Assembly: GCA_036245525.1 (NCBI GenBank)
Contig: BTPG01000002.1
Location: 160,093,609-160,157,608 of the forward strand
DNA length: 64,000 nucleotides
Direction of reading: 5' to 3'
DNA from: Semisulcospira habei
Taxonomy: Eukaryota; Mollusca; Gastropoda; Semisulcospiridae
Both the position numbers and the translations under genes were made by a program. Of this stretch, positions 51,655 through 62,094 are shown piece after piece. The notes under the pieces are model-generated. The model did no database searches and was not told where the DNA came from. It saw only the letters and a program-made list of their open reading frames with translations. The first letter of the stretch is position 1. Every line of letters starts with the position of its first letter.

Positions 51655-51950
51655 TAACGCACCGCTGCCATTTTCAAATGTAGGCCTCTAAATGAGACAA
51701 ACTGCACGTGTTTCGACGAAAACAGTGACTTAATATAAACACGGATATCGCATGTTTATTTCCAGGGTTTTAATGCACCTTTTACGCCGAAACACAGGCA
51801 ATTTTTACCTACTTCTGATTTTCCAAAATCGTCTTTAGTTACATTGTCACACAGTTTGTTATAACAACAAAGAGCAGCTCTGACGTACTGTACACGTCAA
51901 CGACCCTTCCGTGAGACTGCCGGTCAGCTTGTTGCGAGTGCCCAAACGCC
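51655..51950. other. no recognisable feature
   Basis: Unassigned. Confidence 0.4.
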
Positions 51951-51954
51951 TGAT

Positions 51955-52100
51955 CGACCCATCCGCCGCCCAATTTTTTTTTTTTTTCCCCAACCGAGTC
52001 CCGTTACGCAAGCTCCACGCATAGTTCTGCCTATCAAAACTATGCGTGGAGCCTGCGTTACTGACTCGGTTGGGAAAAGAAATTTTGTGGCGGATGGGGA
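51955..52100. repeat. single-copy inverted repeat
   Basis: Arms CCCATCCGCC, CCCAACCGAGTC and GCTCCACGCATAGTT pair with AACTATGCGTGGAGC, GACTCGGTTGGG and GGCGGATGGG. Poly-T on the left is unpaired. The loop is about 10 bp. No second copy found, so it may be a MITE with a single local copy. Confidence 0.75.
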
Positions 52101-52560
52101 TAACCGAGCAGTACGATGTACTCTGCATTGACGGAACACATACGACAGAAACCTTGTACTGCTCATTTGTTGACACTTCGCACAGCAAGCTTTAGCAGCG
52201 TTCTTGAACATCGTACAGCGGGCTGGAACATCGTACTGGTCACACGCTTCAAACGCAACTAAATCTCGCTTCAACTTCAGCGGCGTTAGCGTGACAATTC
52301 TTCGACTGAAATGTAAAGAATACCTATACAGTGTATTTGTGAACACGCGGATCAAGTGTCTGGTTTTTGTCTACCGTATTGAAAAACCGTATTGAAAATA
52401 CGGTAGACTTTGAAATGGGGCTGGTCGGTAGGCATTCCGGAGCATGCACTGACATGATGTTTTTGGTGCGGGGCAGACTGAATTCTGGGGGAAAAGCAGA
52501 TAAAAAATGACGTCACGTCTAGCTACGCAAACCTTGCTAGAGCGGAACGTCAGTTTTGGC
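52101..52560. other. no recognisable feature
   Basis: A small hairpin CTACCGTATTGAAAAACCG with AATACGGTAG lies at 52370-52407. Otherwise unassigned. Confidence 0.4.
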
Positions 52561-52561
52561 G

Positions 52562-52664
<103 letters not shown>

Positions 52665-52945
52665 CAGCGACTAGAGTCCGCGTTTGAGGACGGACAAGCT
52701 TGAAATTTTAGGATATTGTCCCTAAAAGAATTATCTCGAGACCTTTTTTTTTTTTAATTTTTGTTTTATTATGATTATTATGATGCTCATTGGCGAGAAA
52801 ATGGCGTTTCACAAAAAAATCGGTTGATCCACACTGGAGTCCGTAATTTTTCTTATTTTGCTATATATTTTGCATATAGCTAGATAAAACGGAGATATTG
52901 AATGAGTTCGTTATGCAGCATTGTACCTCTAGAACTTTTTGAGTG

Positions 52946-53051
<106 letters not shown>

Positions 53052-53104
53052 GGTTTTTGTGATTAATTTCACGAATTATATGGGTTAATCTTAAAACAAT
53101 TGAA

Positions 53105-53405
53105 TCTTTTTTTACGAAAAAAACAAAAACAAACAATTTTCTCATTAGTAATCGCATGATTTTTCATATACGGTATTTACATAAGCCTACAGTTTGTCTC
53201 AGCTGTCGGGTACGATTAGGTGAAATGTGACCTGTATGCCCTAGGTGTGAAAATCAGACCCTGCACCACTTTTTCTGAGTCATTTGTGAAACAGCTAACA
53301 TAACTATTTCTTTTACGAAAGAAACTATCTTCTCATTAATACCCGCATAAACAGTATTTGCATAAGTCTGCTATTTTCCCTGGGGTAGGATTAGGGCAAA
53401 TTGTA
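53105..53405. repeat. diverged tandem duplication
   Basis: TTTACGAAAAAAAC to TACGATTAGGTGAAATGTGA (53111-53230) is repeated at 53314-53405 with the shared words TTCTCATTA, CGCATRA, GTATTTRCATAAG and GATTAGG. The period is about 200 bp. Confidence 0.65.
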
Positions 53406-53640
53406 AGTAGGCGTGAAAAATCAGCAAAACAATGCAAAGTTGACCCTCTGATACGTCAAATGTTAGTACTGCGATGAGTGACGTATAACATCGAGCCGTC
53501 ACTATGAACTCGGCGTCGTGGGACTAATGATGCCATGACGTGCAGCTTGAAGTGACGTCATTTTGCTGCTCGTGCTATTATTCTTCTTCAGAATAGCTAT
53601 GCTACGCCAGAGCACAAAGCTTACGAATGGCGGGAATCGC

Positions 53641-53830
53641 TGTGTGTCCGTCTTTATTTATGTGTGCCAGTGTGTGTGGATCAGAGGGTGGGTTAGAGTA
53701 GAAGGATATGTATTCCTGTCGGTACACAAGCCCACAGAGCGTATAGTAAAGCGCCGTGCCTGTGTCCGTCTTTATTTGTGTGCAACGACGTGTGTGTTGA
53801 TCAGAGGTTGGCTTAGAGAGGAGGGAAATG
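53641..53830. repeat. 117-bp tandem duplication
   Basis: TGTGTCCGTCTTTATTTRTGT and GATCAGAGGKTGGSTTAGAG occur twice (53643 and 53760). The intervening sequence differs. Confidence 0.75.
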
Positions 53831-54012
53831 GATCAGCATTATAAGCCTACAAATATGATCAACTCTGAATGTTCCTAAAACATAAACGCATCTGAGCTTC
53901 CAAACAATACAGTAGACTTTGAGATGAAATCCTCATCTTGCTCAGTAGTTAGTGCTAGCTACGACTGAAGCGAAAATAAAATGGAATCGATCTTTTGGTA
54001 CATGCCCTGAGT

Positions 54013-54160
54013 GACACGCTCACAGGGGGAGAAAACCAAAGTTATGCCAAGAGTTGTTCTTCTGATTCGGAGCGTCAATAATACTAACCTATTGAGTCCT
54101 GACGTTAGGAGTCAGGGGCACAGCTCTTGCTATAACTTCGGTTTTCTCTCCCTCTGGATA
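54013..54160. mobile_element. PL hairpin element, best copy
   Basis: GGGGGAGAAAACCAAAGTTAT and GCCAAGAG pair with CTCTTGCTATAACTTCGGT and TTTCTCTCCCTC. The inner part is GGAGCGTCAATAATACT against ATTGAGTCCTGACG, less perfect. Confidence 0.7.
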
Positions 54161-54421
54161 CGATATGAAACAGTACGGAAGATGTTCCAGAAGTACGTTT
54201 TAGGCCTTTTTCGTATTCATGTCGATTCGATTGTATTCCGCTTCGTGGGTTGTTGAGTAAGCAGAATGTGATCACGTAGGGCCTACATAGGTATTCTTTG
54301 CATTTCAGTCGACAAAATGGCAGATAAAGGCATTGCATTAGAAGCTTGCGACCAGCACCGTTTTCTAGTGATATTGTGCGATGTTCAATCATGTCCTACG
54401 ATGTTCCAGTTTGCTGTAGGA

Positions 54422-54635
54422 TTAACCGTTTTAGCCCCAGGGTCCCATTTCTCAAATTGTGGAGGTGTTGCCTAACGACTATGTACCAGTTGCAGGAGAT
54501 GGCTTGACCATGATAATTCAAGGGTAGTGCCAGATTAGCTTGGCGCCTGAAGGCACCATGCTAATTTGGCATTACCCTTGAATTATCATGGTCAATCCAT
54601 CTCCTGCTGTAGGGATTCGGGGCTAAAAGGGTTAA
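54422..54635 (-). mobile_element. TPB palindromic element, complete
   Basis: 214 bp, TTAACCGTTTTAGCCCCAGG to GGGGCTAAAAGGGTTAA. The core GCCAGATTAGCTTGGCGCC pairs with a right arm containing three changes (GGCACCATGCTAATTTGGC). Confidence 0.9.
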
Positions 54636-54860
54636 GTGTCAAAAGTCAGCAAAATAAATATCCTGTGTTGTGTCTGCCGTTATTTGGTAAAGCCATTACG
54701 CCCATTTTGAGAAAAAAACACACGAGATTTTCGTTGTTCAATAATGAAAATCTCCCTTCTCTCAAACATGGATATAATGGCGTTTGCCATAATATGTCGG
54801 CAGATATGTTCCAGCAATGCAGAGTACACCGTACCGCTCGAGTATCCCCCGTAAACTGGA

Positions 54861-55035
54861 GATTCATCGACCTTGACAGTTCAACGATTGTGCTAAAATA
54901 GTTCGAGTGCACACACGACTCAGTTTGTTAACCCAATCAGACCTGGTTTAATATAGCAAGTTATGATCGTTCTTGATATTGATTGGTAAGGGAGATGCCA
55001 AAATAGACACAACAAGAGATGAATCGACCGTACTC
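54861..55035. mobile_element. two TPB/TPE relics
   Basis: GATTCATCGACCTTGACAGTT with GTGCTAAAATAGTTCGAG (54861-54905) and TTAACCCAATCAGACCTGG with GAGATGAATCGACC (54928-55031) are fragments of TPB-type elements. No hairpin survives. Confidence 0.45.
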
Positions 55036-55310
55036 GATCGTAATCTGTTGTATACCCAGAACACTGTCCGAGCTACTCAGACAAACAAATAAGTAAATAT
55101 TCGTAATAAAATAATTAAAAATTGTTTTATAATAGCACACTGTCCAAACAGACAAGCAATTTTCGGCATTTTCGTGACTTTGAGGGAGCTCCCGCAAGAC
55201 ACAGGAGTGTTGGATGTGCCGCACTGCAAACCAGCACCAGTCAATCGGATCATATCTCAATTTAGAGACTGCGGCAACCAACAGACACGCGCTTTTCGTA
55301 TTTGTACATT

Positions 55311-55654
55311 CAGGGGTGGATCTGAGGGGGAGGGGGGAAGTGGCGGGGGTTCGGGACCCCCCACCCCGACCCAAAATGCTGTAACAAAGTCCATTTTTGG
55401 GGTGTTTGGACCCCCACCCCCCTTCCCCCGAATGATGAGAGTTTTAACACGCACGCTTTCTCTCTCTCTCTCTCTCTCCCGCCCCGCCCCGCCCGCCCCC
55501 CCCCCCCCCCCCCCCCCCCCCCCCGCCCGCTTTTCGATTTTTCGGCCCCTGGAAGCAAGGTCTAGCGCCGAGGAGGCCTTTTGTATAAGGTTGATGGACC
55601 AAACAAAACGTTGAAACGTTCCCCCCCCCCCTCGAGGTAACTGATCCGCCCCTG
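55311..55654 (+). mobile_element. CAGGGG-ended DNA element with 6-bp direct repeat
   Basis: 344 bp from CAGGGGTGGATC to the inverted GATCCGCCCCTG, flanked by TACATT (55305-55310, 55655-55660). Contains ACAAAGTCCATTTTTGGGG, a CT run, a poly-C run, and TTTTTCGGCCCCTGGAAGC as in the 8450 copy. It has no transposase. The ends resemble hAT elements, although hAT duplications are usually 8 bp. Confidence 0.7.
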
Positions 55655-55798
55655 TACATTTTCGGTGAGAATGAGTCATGTGTGAGGTGTCGTTCCTAAT
55701 TCTTGTTAGTTACATATGTGAAGCAGCCAAGAAGGCACACGCCTGTATTTCCCCACGAAGGTGCTGCGTCATTTCGTCTGTCTGGCCACACGAATTAG

Positions 55799-55974
55799 TT
55801 AACCCGACGGCCTACACCAGGAGATGAATTCACCATGATAATTCAAGGGTAATTTAGGCGCCAAGCTAATCTGGCACTACCCTTGAGCTATCATGGTCAA
55901 TTTATCTCCTGCAACTGGTACATGGTCGTTAGGTAACGCCTCCAGAAATTCGGCCGTGGGGTTAAATGGGTTAA
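55799..55974 (+). mobile_element. TPB element, shortened hairpin
   Basis: TTAACCCGACGGCCTACACC to GTGGGGTTAAATGGGTTAA. The left arm is truncated (CAAGGGTAATTTAGGCGCC) while the right arm GCCAAGCTAATCTGGCACT is complete. The outer ATGATAATTCAAGGGTA pairing remains. Confidence 0.8.
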
Positions 55975-56089
55975 AGGAATCGAACCCGCGACCTTTGGGA
56001 ACTTGTCCAAAGTTCTGTGTACAGTCAAACCAGACAGACATTCCGTTTCTTTACTTCACGCCGTTTATCAGCAATCACAGTCCCTCACG

Positions 56090-56163
56090 TATAGTGTCTG
56101 CAAGAGGCCTATATTTTAACGAACCCCTATAGCCGCTGGGTCTCATGAGAATATGTCTCTTGC
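56090..56163 (+). mobile_element. TPA core, decayed
   Basis: CTGCAAGAGGCCTATATTTTA, ACGAACCCCTATAGCCGCTG and TCTCATGAGAATATGTCTCTT. Pairing is limited to the outer arm. Confidence 0.5.
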
Positions 56164-56164
56164 T

Positions 56165-56697
56165 CTCTCAGGCATCAGGTCCATTCACTTATTGATTGCT
56201 AGTAGATGAAGGGTTTATCAGTCAGCGGAGGTGAACTGATGTCTATTCTCAAAGGAAACAGACCACACACACACACACACACAAAAAACAACGTTTTGCA
56301 GTGTCTTCTTCTTGTTGTTTTTTGTTTTGTTTTGTTTTTTTGGGGTTTCATATTTTCCTTTTTTTTAAATAATGTTTTCACATGAAAGAAAATGCACATA
56401 GGCTACCACACATCCAGTACACAAGCCGAACACTAAACTGCGTTTGCCCGGCTATAGGAAAAAGGGTATGTATTCACATTTTTGTCTTTTGTCTTTCCCT
56501 CCCTCAAATAAAAGAAGGACCGGGGCTCATTTGACTTGGGAGCCTGTCCAAAGGTCACGTGCCTTTGTTTCCCTCCAAACGTGCTGTGTCAACTCGTGCA
56601 GTATCGTCTGGGCCCACAACGTTAGATGCAAACACAAACCTCACTTCGAACGGTCTCGGTGTGTGCAAAGCAGTTCGGGTTTATCGTCCCTGCATCT
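56165..56697. other. no recognisable feature
   Basis: Short (CA)n at 56265-56282 and T/G-rich words. I see no gene. Confidence 0.4.
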
Positions 56698-56854
56698 AAC
56701 CCGTTCACTGCCAGAACACATCAAGCAATACAAGACGCAAGAGGCGGCATAGATCCTCATGAGCCCCCGCAGTTGCGCCGGGGGTATAGGAGGGGGGGGG
56801 GGGTCAGTTAGTCATGTGGATCCCGCTACTGACGCCTCTTGCTGCTAAACCCGC
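56698..56854 (+). mobile_element. TPA element interrupted by the LTR retrotransposon
   Basis: CTAACCCGTTCACTGCCAGAA, the hairpin start CATAGATCCTCATGAGCCCC, a disturbed centre with a G run, then GACGCCTCTTGCTGCTAAACC. The family sequence stops at 56854, exactly where the LTR begins, so the retrotransposon entered this TPA copy. Confidence 0.7.
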
Positions 56855-57116
56855 TGTGATGAAGCTCTATGCTCGGGCATAGTGCTCATTTAGTAGGATT
56901 AGTACGGTACGGTTTTTGTTAACGGTTTGTTGCCGAAAGTCCGTGTTGGACTAGACGTACGTGAAATCTGTAAGACATGGTTAGCACGGGAATTTTTAGT
57001 GAGTTCTGTTTAGTGAGTTCTAGGCGGAAGCTGTGACTGTCAGAGGTCAGAGAGACCGCCTAGAACTCACTAAACAGAACAGGGCATAGAGTAATGTATA
57101 GCAAGAGTGTTAGGCT
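56855..57116 (+). repeat. rearranged 5' LTR remnant
   Basis: TGTGATGAAGCTCTATGCTCG to TGACTGTCAGAGGTC (56855-57048) equals the start of the LTR at 59991. Then a 26-bp inverted piece of the same LTR (ACCGCCTAGAACTCACTAAAC) and a later LTR piece (CATAGAGTAATGTATAGCAAG, matching about 60525) follow. About 1 kb of LTR is missing, and the inverted piece makes a hairpin with 57006-57031. Confidence 0.8.
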
Positions 57117-57498
57117 GATGGTGGTCAGGACCCTGTTTTAGCGGTAGGTTAAAGTATCTGCGGGCGATAGCGATTTTAGAGTAGGATTTGTTGATATGTG
57201 CATGTTGTGTTAGATTCCCCTCTCCGATTCTAGGGGGTAAGATCCGTTATTTCTGTAGTTTTCGGGATCTTACGAGGAGTTAGTTCTTGTTCCTTCCTTT
57301 TGTATAGGTAGTGTTCTTTTTCCTTGCTCTTCTTTCTATCGTTCTTATTTTTCGTTCCATCTGGACGTCAAGTAGGTCACTGTTTTCTCCATAGTTTGTT
57401 GATTTTGTTGTAAGTTCTCATTTTAAGTTTTGCCGTTGATTTGGTTGTAGTATTTGTATTTTTTACGTGCTCAAGTTTGGGAAGTTGTTGTAGCCAGT
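57117..57498 (+). other. leader of the LTR element, no clear primer site
   Basis: Not matched by the other LTRs. A small inverted pair TAAGATCCGTTAT/GGGATCTTAC lies at 57238-57277. I could not find a TGGTGACCC primer-binding site here, consistent with rearrangement at the 5' end. Confidence 0.4.
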
Positions 57499-57928
57499 AT
57501 GGAGGTAGACCCGGTAGAGGCTTACATTAAACAGGGTGAAAGGTTAGGACTTAGGGATGAGAAGCTTTTTGATTATGTGGAGAAGTGTAGAGATAGAGAA
57601 GATAGGGCGAGAGAGAGAAATTCAGAGAGAAGAGAGAGTACTAAAAGAGAAAGAGTTAGAGGTTCAGAAAGCCATAAAAGAGAAGGAGTTAGAAGTTCAG
57701 AGAGTGAAAGACGAGAAAGAGTTGGAGATGCGTAGACTTAGAGAGGAGAAGGAGTTGGAAATGCAGATATAGAGGGAGGAGAAAGAGCTAGAAATTCAGA
57801 GAGAGAGAGAGAAGAGAAAGACAGAATACTTAAGAAAGAGGAAATGGAGCTAAAGGAGAAAGAGTTAGAAGCTCAGAGAGAGCGAGAAGAGAAAGAAAGA
57901 GTCTTTAAGGAGAATGAGTTAGAAGTAC

Positions 57929-57961
<33 letters not shown>

Positions 57962-59648
57962 GAGTCTCTAGCGTTTCAGAGAGAGAAAGACGAGAAGTCT
58001 CTAGCGTTTCAGAGAGAGAAAGACGAGAAGTCTCTAGCGTTTCAGAGAGAGAAAGACGAGAAGTCTCTAGCGTTTCAGAGAGAGAAAGACGAGAGGGAAC
58101 ATGCTTTAAGAGAGAAGGAACTAGAGTACCAGAGAGAGAAAGAGGAAAAGGATAGGGAGGACAAGGAGAGAGATAGGGAGGTACAAATGCAGTTAGCTCG
58201 GGATGCGGGGTCTAAAGCAGATAGTGATTCAGTAGGCCGAGGAATACGCAATTTTCCTAAACTGCCGATGTTTAAAGAGTCCGTGGACTCTATTGACGCT
58301 TTTTTGTGCCGTTTCGAGTCTCATGCGCAGGCGTTGAGTTGGCCTCCTGCCAACTGGCCCGTTTTGCTTTCATCTGTGCTTGAGGGACAGGCCTTGAGTC
58401 TTTACCATAGTTTGACCGTTTCGGGGACCATAGATTACGAGACTTTGAAGGAGTGTCTCTTGCAGAAGTTCCAGTGTAATGCGGAAGGTTTTAGGGAACG
58501 CTTGAGAGCTTGTCGGCCAGAGACAGGGGAATCGTTTATGTCGTTTGGCAAACGATTGTCCCATTTGCTCGTACGTTGGGTCGAGCTGTCAAAGATCGAC
58601 CACACGTACGAAGCATTGTTCGATCTCATGTTGGCTGAACAGTTCTTTGGGAGCGTTTCCAAGGATCTAGCGGTATTTTTGAGAGAGCGTAACCTCAAAA
58701 CTACAGACGAGTTGGTACAGCACGCGGAGGCTTTTCGGATGGCGCATCCTACGAAAAACCTCGCGCGTAGGACCGAGACACCGCCAGTCGGGTTGGTCGC
58801 TGCTAACACGACTGAGGGTTACCGGGGCATCAATACTTTACGGGGAGCCCAGCTGGGTAACGGTAGAGGTACTTTGCGTTTTCGACGCGGTGATCGAGGT
58901 AACAGCGATGGCGGTAGCGATCCGTACGCACGTGGAGGGACTTCTTTGCGTGGGTATGGTCGTGGTCGTGTTGCGAGTTCGGACACGCAGTGTTTTTCTT
59001 TGTAGTGGGTACGGGCACTTCAGTCGGAGCTGTCCGTACTACAGTGAAGGCGCGCAGTATGCTGGTTATCAGGAGCACGGCCATCTGGCTCATCAAGGTC
59101 CTAATAATCCTGGTATGGTGGATGGGGCGGTGCAGCCCACTCACGTAGCCAGTTTTGCGGTCCCAGTCGGGGAGGAACCCGCTGGGCGCAGTGTGTTCAG
59201 ATGACGGAGGTGGGTTGCCTACCGCTGGTAGATGGTGTTGTTAATGGATGCCTTGTTTCTGTTCTCCGTGACTCCGGTACAACGACCGCGGGGGTCAGGC
59301 GTAGCCTTGTTAGACCAGATCAGTTCACAGGCGAGTCACAGAAAGTAGTTTCGTTTGGAGGAAAGATAGAAGTTTTTCCGTTAGCTAAGATAGCGATTGA
59401 CACAGAGTTTTTTTACAGGTAGTCTGGTTTCGTGTGTCATCGACGACCCAGTAGTTGATTTAGTCATAGGTAACATGAAGGGTGTGCAGCCAGTCATCAG
59501 TAGAGTCGAGACGGTTAAGCGAGCTCAGGGTAATCGCAGTGTAGTCGCATCAGTGGCGACGAGAGCTCGCGTAAGCGTAGCTAAAACAGAGGGAACGTGT
59601 TATTTCCGTCCAGAATCTGGGAATCGGTCAGCGGGCTTGGCCCAATAG
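57499..59648 (+). pseudogene. gag: Ty3-type retrotransposon gag plus partial protease, frameshifted
   Basis: Structural polyprotein of an LTR retrotransposon. ATG at 57499 (MEVDPVEAYIKQGERLGLRD) opens a Lys/Glu/Arg-rich coiled-coil region of about 200 residues spread over three frames, including a 33-bp unit repeated four times (57965-58096, peptide EKSLAFQREKD). A capsid domain follows at 58187-58760 (FPKLPMF, FRERLRACRPETGESFM, LMLAEQFFGSVSKDLAVFL). Its pattern resembles the SCAN fold known from Gmr1-like Gag proteins. A CX2CX4HX4C zinc knuckle (CFLCSGYGHFSRSC) is split near 58995 by an extra T in a T-run. A protease fragment has LRDSGTTTAGVRRS (59264 onward), then another T-run shift near 59415. 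Integrase, RT and RNase H are absent. Non-functional by itself. Confidence 0.8.
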
Positions 59649-59990
59649 TCGGGTTGGTCTGAGACGGCATACTTCTGTTGCGGACAGAAATGCGGCTCAG
59701 CACCCAATAATATGTAGGTAGATCGGAGATCGAAGTCTCGCGATTGTGTTTTTTTTTTGTGTGTGTGTGGGCAGTCGTTGGATCGTTTTCATTTCTGGAG
59801 GTTTTAGCGCGTTAATTCGGTTTTCAAGTTCGCTGTGCGATCTGAAGGTGTTCGTTAAGGCTGTAATTTTTTTTCTTGTATTCTAGATAGTAAAAGTTAG
59901 TCCTTTCCTGTTTTCGGATAACATTACGTCGAGTAGTCTTAAAAAGAAACTCGGTCGTTTTTTTTTTTTTCCCCCCGAGGAAGGGGGAAT
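59649..59990 (+). other. internal 3' region and polypurine tract
   Basis: No pol sequence is visible. The last bases before the LTR, CGAGGAAGGGGGAAT (59976-59990), form a purine-rich tract suitable for priming plus-strand DNA, immediately next to TGTGATGAAG. T-runs precede it. Confidence 0.65.
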
Positions 59991-60892
59991 TGTGATGAAG
60001 CTCTATGCTCGGGCATAGTGCTCATTTAGTAGGATTAGTACGGTACGGTTTTTGTTAACGGTTTGTTGCCGAAAGTCCGTGTTGGACTAGACGTACGTGA
60101 AATCTGTAAGACATGGTTAGCACGGGAATTTTTAGTGAGTTCTGCGTTTAGTGAGTTCTAGGCGGAAGCTGTGACTGTCAGAGGTCTAGTTTGGTTATTG
60201 CGGCTGTCTTGTCGTATGGAACGGTTGTGTTCGAGTTACCGAGCCCGCATTCCCTGACTCTGAAGCCTAGATTTCAGGTATGTTTCTATAAACGTAGTAT
60301 TGATAGTTGTTTAGTTAAAGACAGTATGCGTGGTAAGATTAATGTGGTTGTATAGCGGTGTTCCGGTTTGGTTTAGTTATAGTATGTTTAGAATTCAATG
60401 AAGTAACCAGTGTTTCTGTATACAGTTGTTTACCAAGTTAGATGACTAAAGGAATATGAAGTGTGTATGTCTAAGCCGCTATGAAGATAGTACGTGGTTG
60501 GTTAAGCATAGTCTTTTCCAGGGTATAGAGTAATGTATAGCAAGAGTGTTAGGCCATAGCTATAGTCTGTTTCAAGATAGTGACAGAGATATGGGGGTGA
60601 TACGAAGATAGTTTATGAAGCACGTGTGTGTGTGTGAATGAATGTGTGAGTTATTTGTATCAGCCAGGTTACGTGACGTTTCTCATTGATCCAATATGTT
60701 GTGTGTTTAGCAAGTGTTACGTTGGGACTTTTGTTATCTATTTAGAGTTCTTGTAACGAGAGTGGAAGACGGACGCCGAGACGTCGAGTCGCAGGAGTGG
60801 ACCTACGTGAGGTCATCCCTCCAGCTCTTCTGAGTGATTCTGACTGGGACCAAGACACCCAAGTCCAAGCGAGAACTGAGTGTACCGTACGA

Positions 60893-61944
60893 TGATTGAT
60901 TGTACATTGCTTAACGTCCCGACAGCAACAAGGCTTTCTCAGGACGTGCCTGCACTGCTTGTGAAAAAAACCAAAACAGAACATTGAATGTATGTCGCCA
61001 GCCGGTCAAATACATTAAATAAACCTAACTTACTTACTTACTTACGCCTGTCACCCCTACCCGGGTATAGGCCGTCGACGAGAGACCTCCAGCAACTCCT
61101 GTCCTGTGCTTCTCCTTCGATTCTACTCCAGGTGGTTCCCAGTCTCTTGATGTCTGCTTGGAGGTCTCGACGCCAGGAGTTTCTTGGCCTACCTCTTTTC
61201 CTCTTTCCCTGGGGGTTCCATGACAATGCCTGCCTAGTGATACTGGAAGCTGGCTTTCTCAGACTGTGACCGATCCATCCCCATCTTCTTCGCCCAATTT
61301 CATTCTCTGCTGTTATCTGCTCTGTTCTCTCCCAGAGTCTGACGTTGCTGATCTTCTCTGGCCAGTGGATTTTCAAAATTCTTCTAAGGCAACTGTTCAT
61401 GAAGGTCTGTACTCTGTTGACTGTGGTTTTTGTCAATCTCCATGTCTCTGCTCCATATAGGAGAACTGCTTTTACATTGGAGTTGAAAATCCGGACTTTG
61501 GTGTGTTGTGACAGCTCTCTGGAACTCCACACTTTTTTCAACTGGAGAAAGGCTGCTCTGGCTTTACCGATTCGTGCTCTGACATCTGCATCAGTGCCGC
61601 CTTTTTTGTCTATGATGCTCCCGAGATAGGTGAAGGACTCCACCTCCTCCAACGGGGTGCCAGCAAGCAAAACTGGTTCTTCCCTGGTAAATAAACCTAA
61701 CACATGGGGCTAAATAAAGCTAAGACCATTTAGCAACACACATCCAATATCAAGAGCTACAGGCAGTGCAGACAGTAGGGAGAGTTTTAAAAGGGCAAAT
61801 ACAGGTGAATGGACAAAGGGTAGACAGAAACACATGCCCCAGAATAGAGAGAAAAACCCACCCTGTGGGGCTGACCAGGGTGACCCTAGGAACTAAAAAA
61901 TACCTAACCCCACCCAAGTCCCCCAGGGCAGACCGGGGTGGGGT
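60893..61944 (-). mobile_element. R380 retroposon inserted in the LTR
   Basis: Flanked by the exact 12-bp duplication TGTACCGTACGA (60881-60892 and 61945-61956). Removing the LINE insert leaves about 380 bp, the same length as the 1769-2148 copy. The tail on the minus strand is GTACAATCAATCA. Confidence 0.85.
61030..61687 (-). pseudogene. 5'-truncated LINE fragment inside R380
   Basis: 658 bp flanked by TAAATAAACCTAAC (61016-61029 and 61688-61701). On the minus strand an open frame covers the end of a LINE reverse transcriptase and its C-terminal region (FTYLGSIIDKKGGTDADVRA, VLLYGAETWRLTK, GWIGHSLRKP, KRKRGRPRNSWRRDL), ending at a TAA inside a (GTAA)n tail. The reading frame is undamaged, so the insertion is probably fairly recent. 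RT catalytic motifs and endonuclease are missing. It differs from the 36-39 kb LINE. Confidence 0.85.
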
Positions 61945-62094
61945 TGTACCGTACGAGAACGAGGACGTCCGTGCCCAAAGAGACAGGACGGCAATACGCG
62001 TACGACGAAGGACTTTCACGCCTAGACGTGAGAAGGACCAACGTAACCAGGCAACAACATCAAACAGGTTGGAGACATTGAGAGACTAAAATAT

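Larger units (their letters stand above)
59991..62088 (+). repeat. 3' LTR, split by a nested retroposon
   Basis: The LTR runs 59991-60892, then after the insertion 61957-62088, ending inside the LTR at GAGAGACTAAAA. Compared with the minus-strand LTR at 62797-64000, about 230 bp of its 3' part is missing. Short pieces such as GTATAGAGTAATGTATAGC match the 5' remnant. Confidence 0.8.

Noticed and set aside
55975..56000. B-box-like GGTCGCGGGTTCGATTCC on the minus strand
   Set aside because: No A box at the right distance and no SINE tail or target duplication, so not called as tRNA or SINE.
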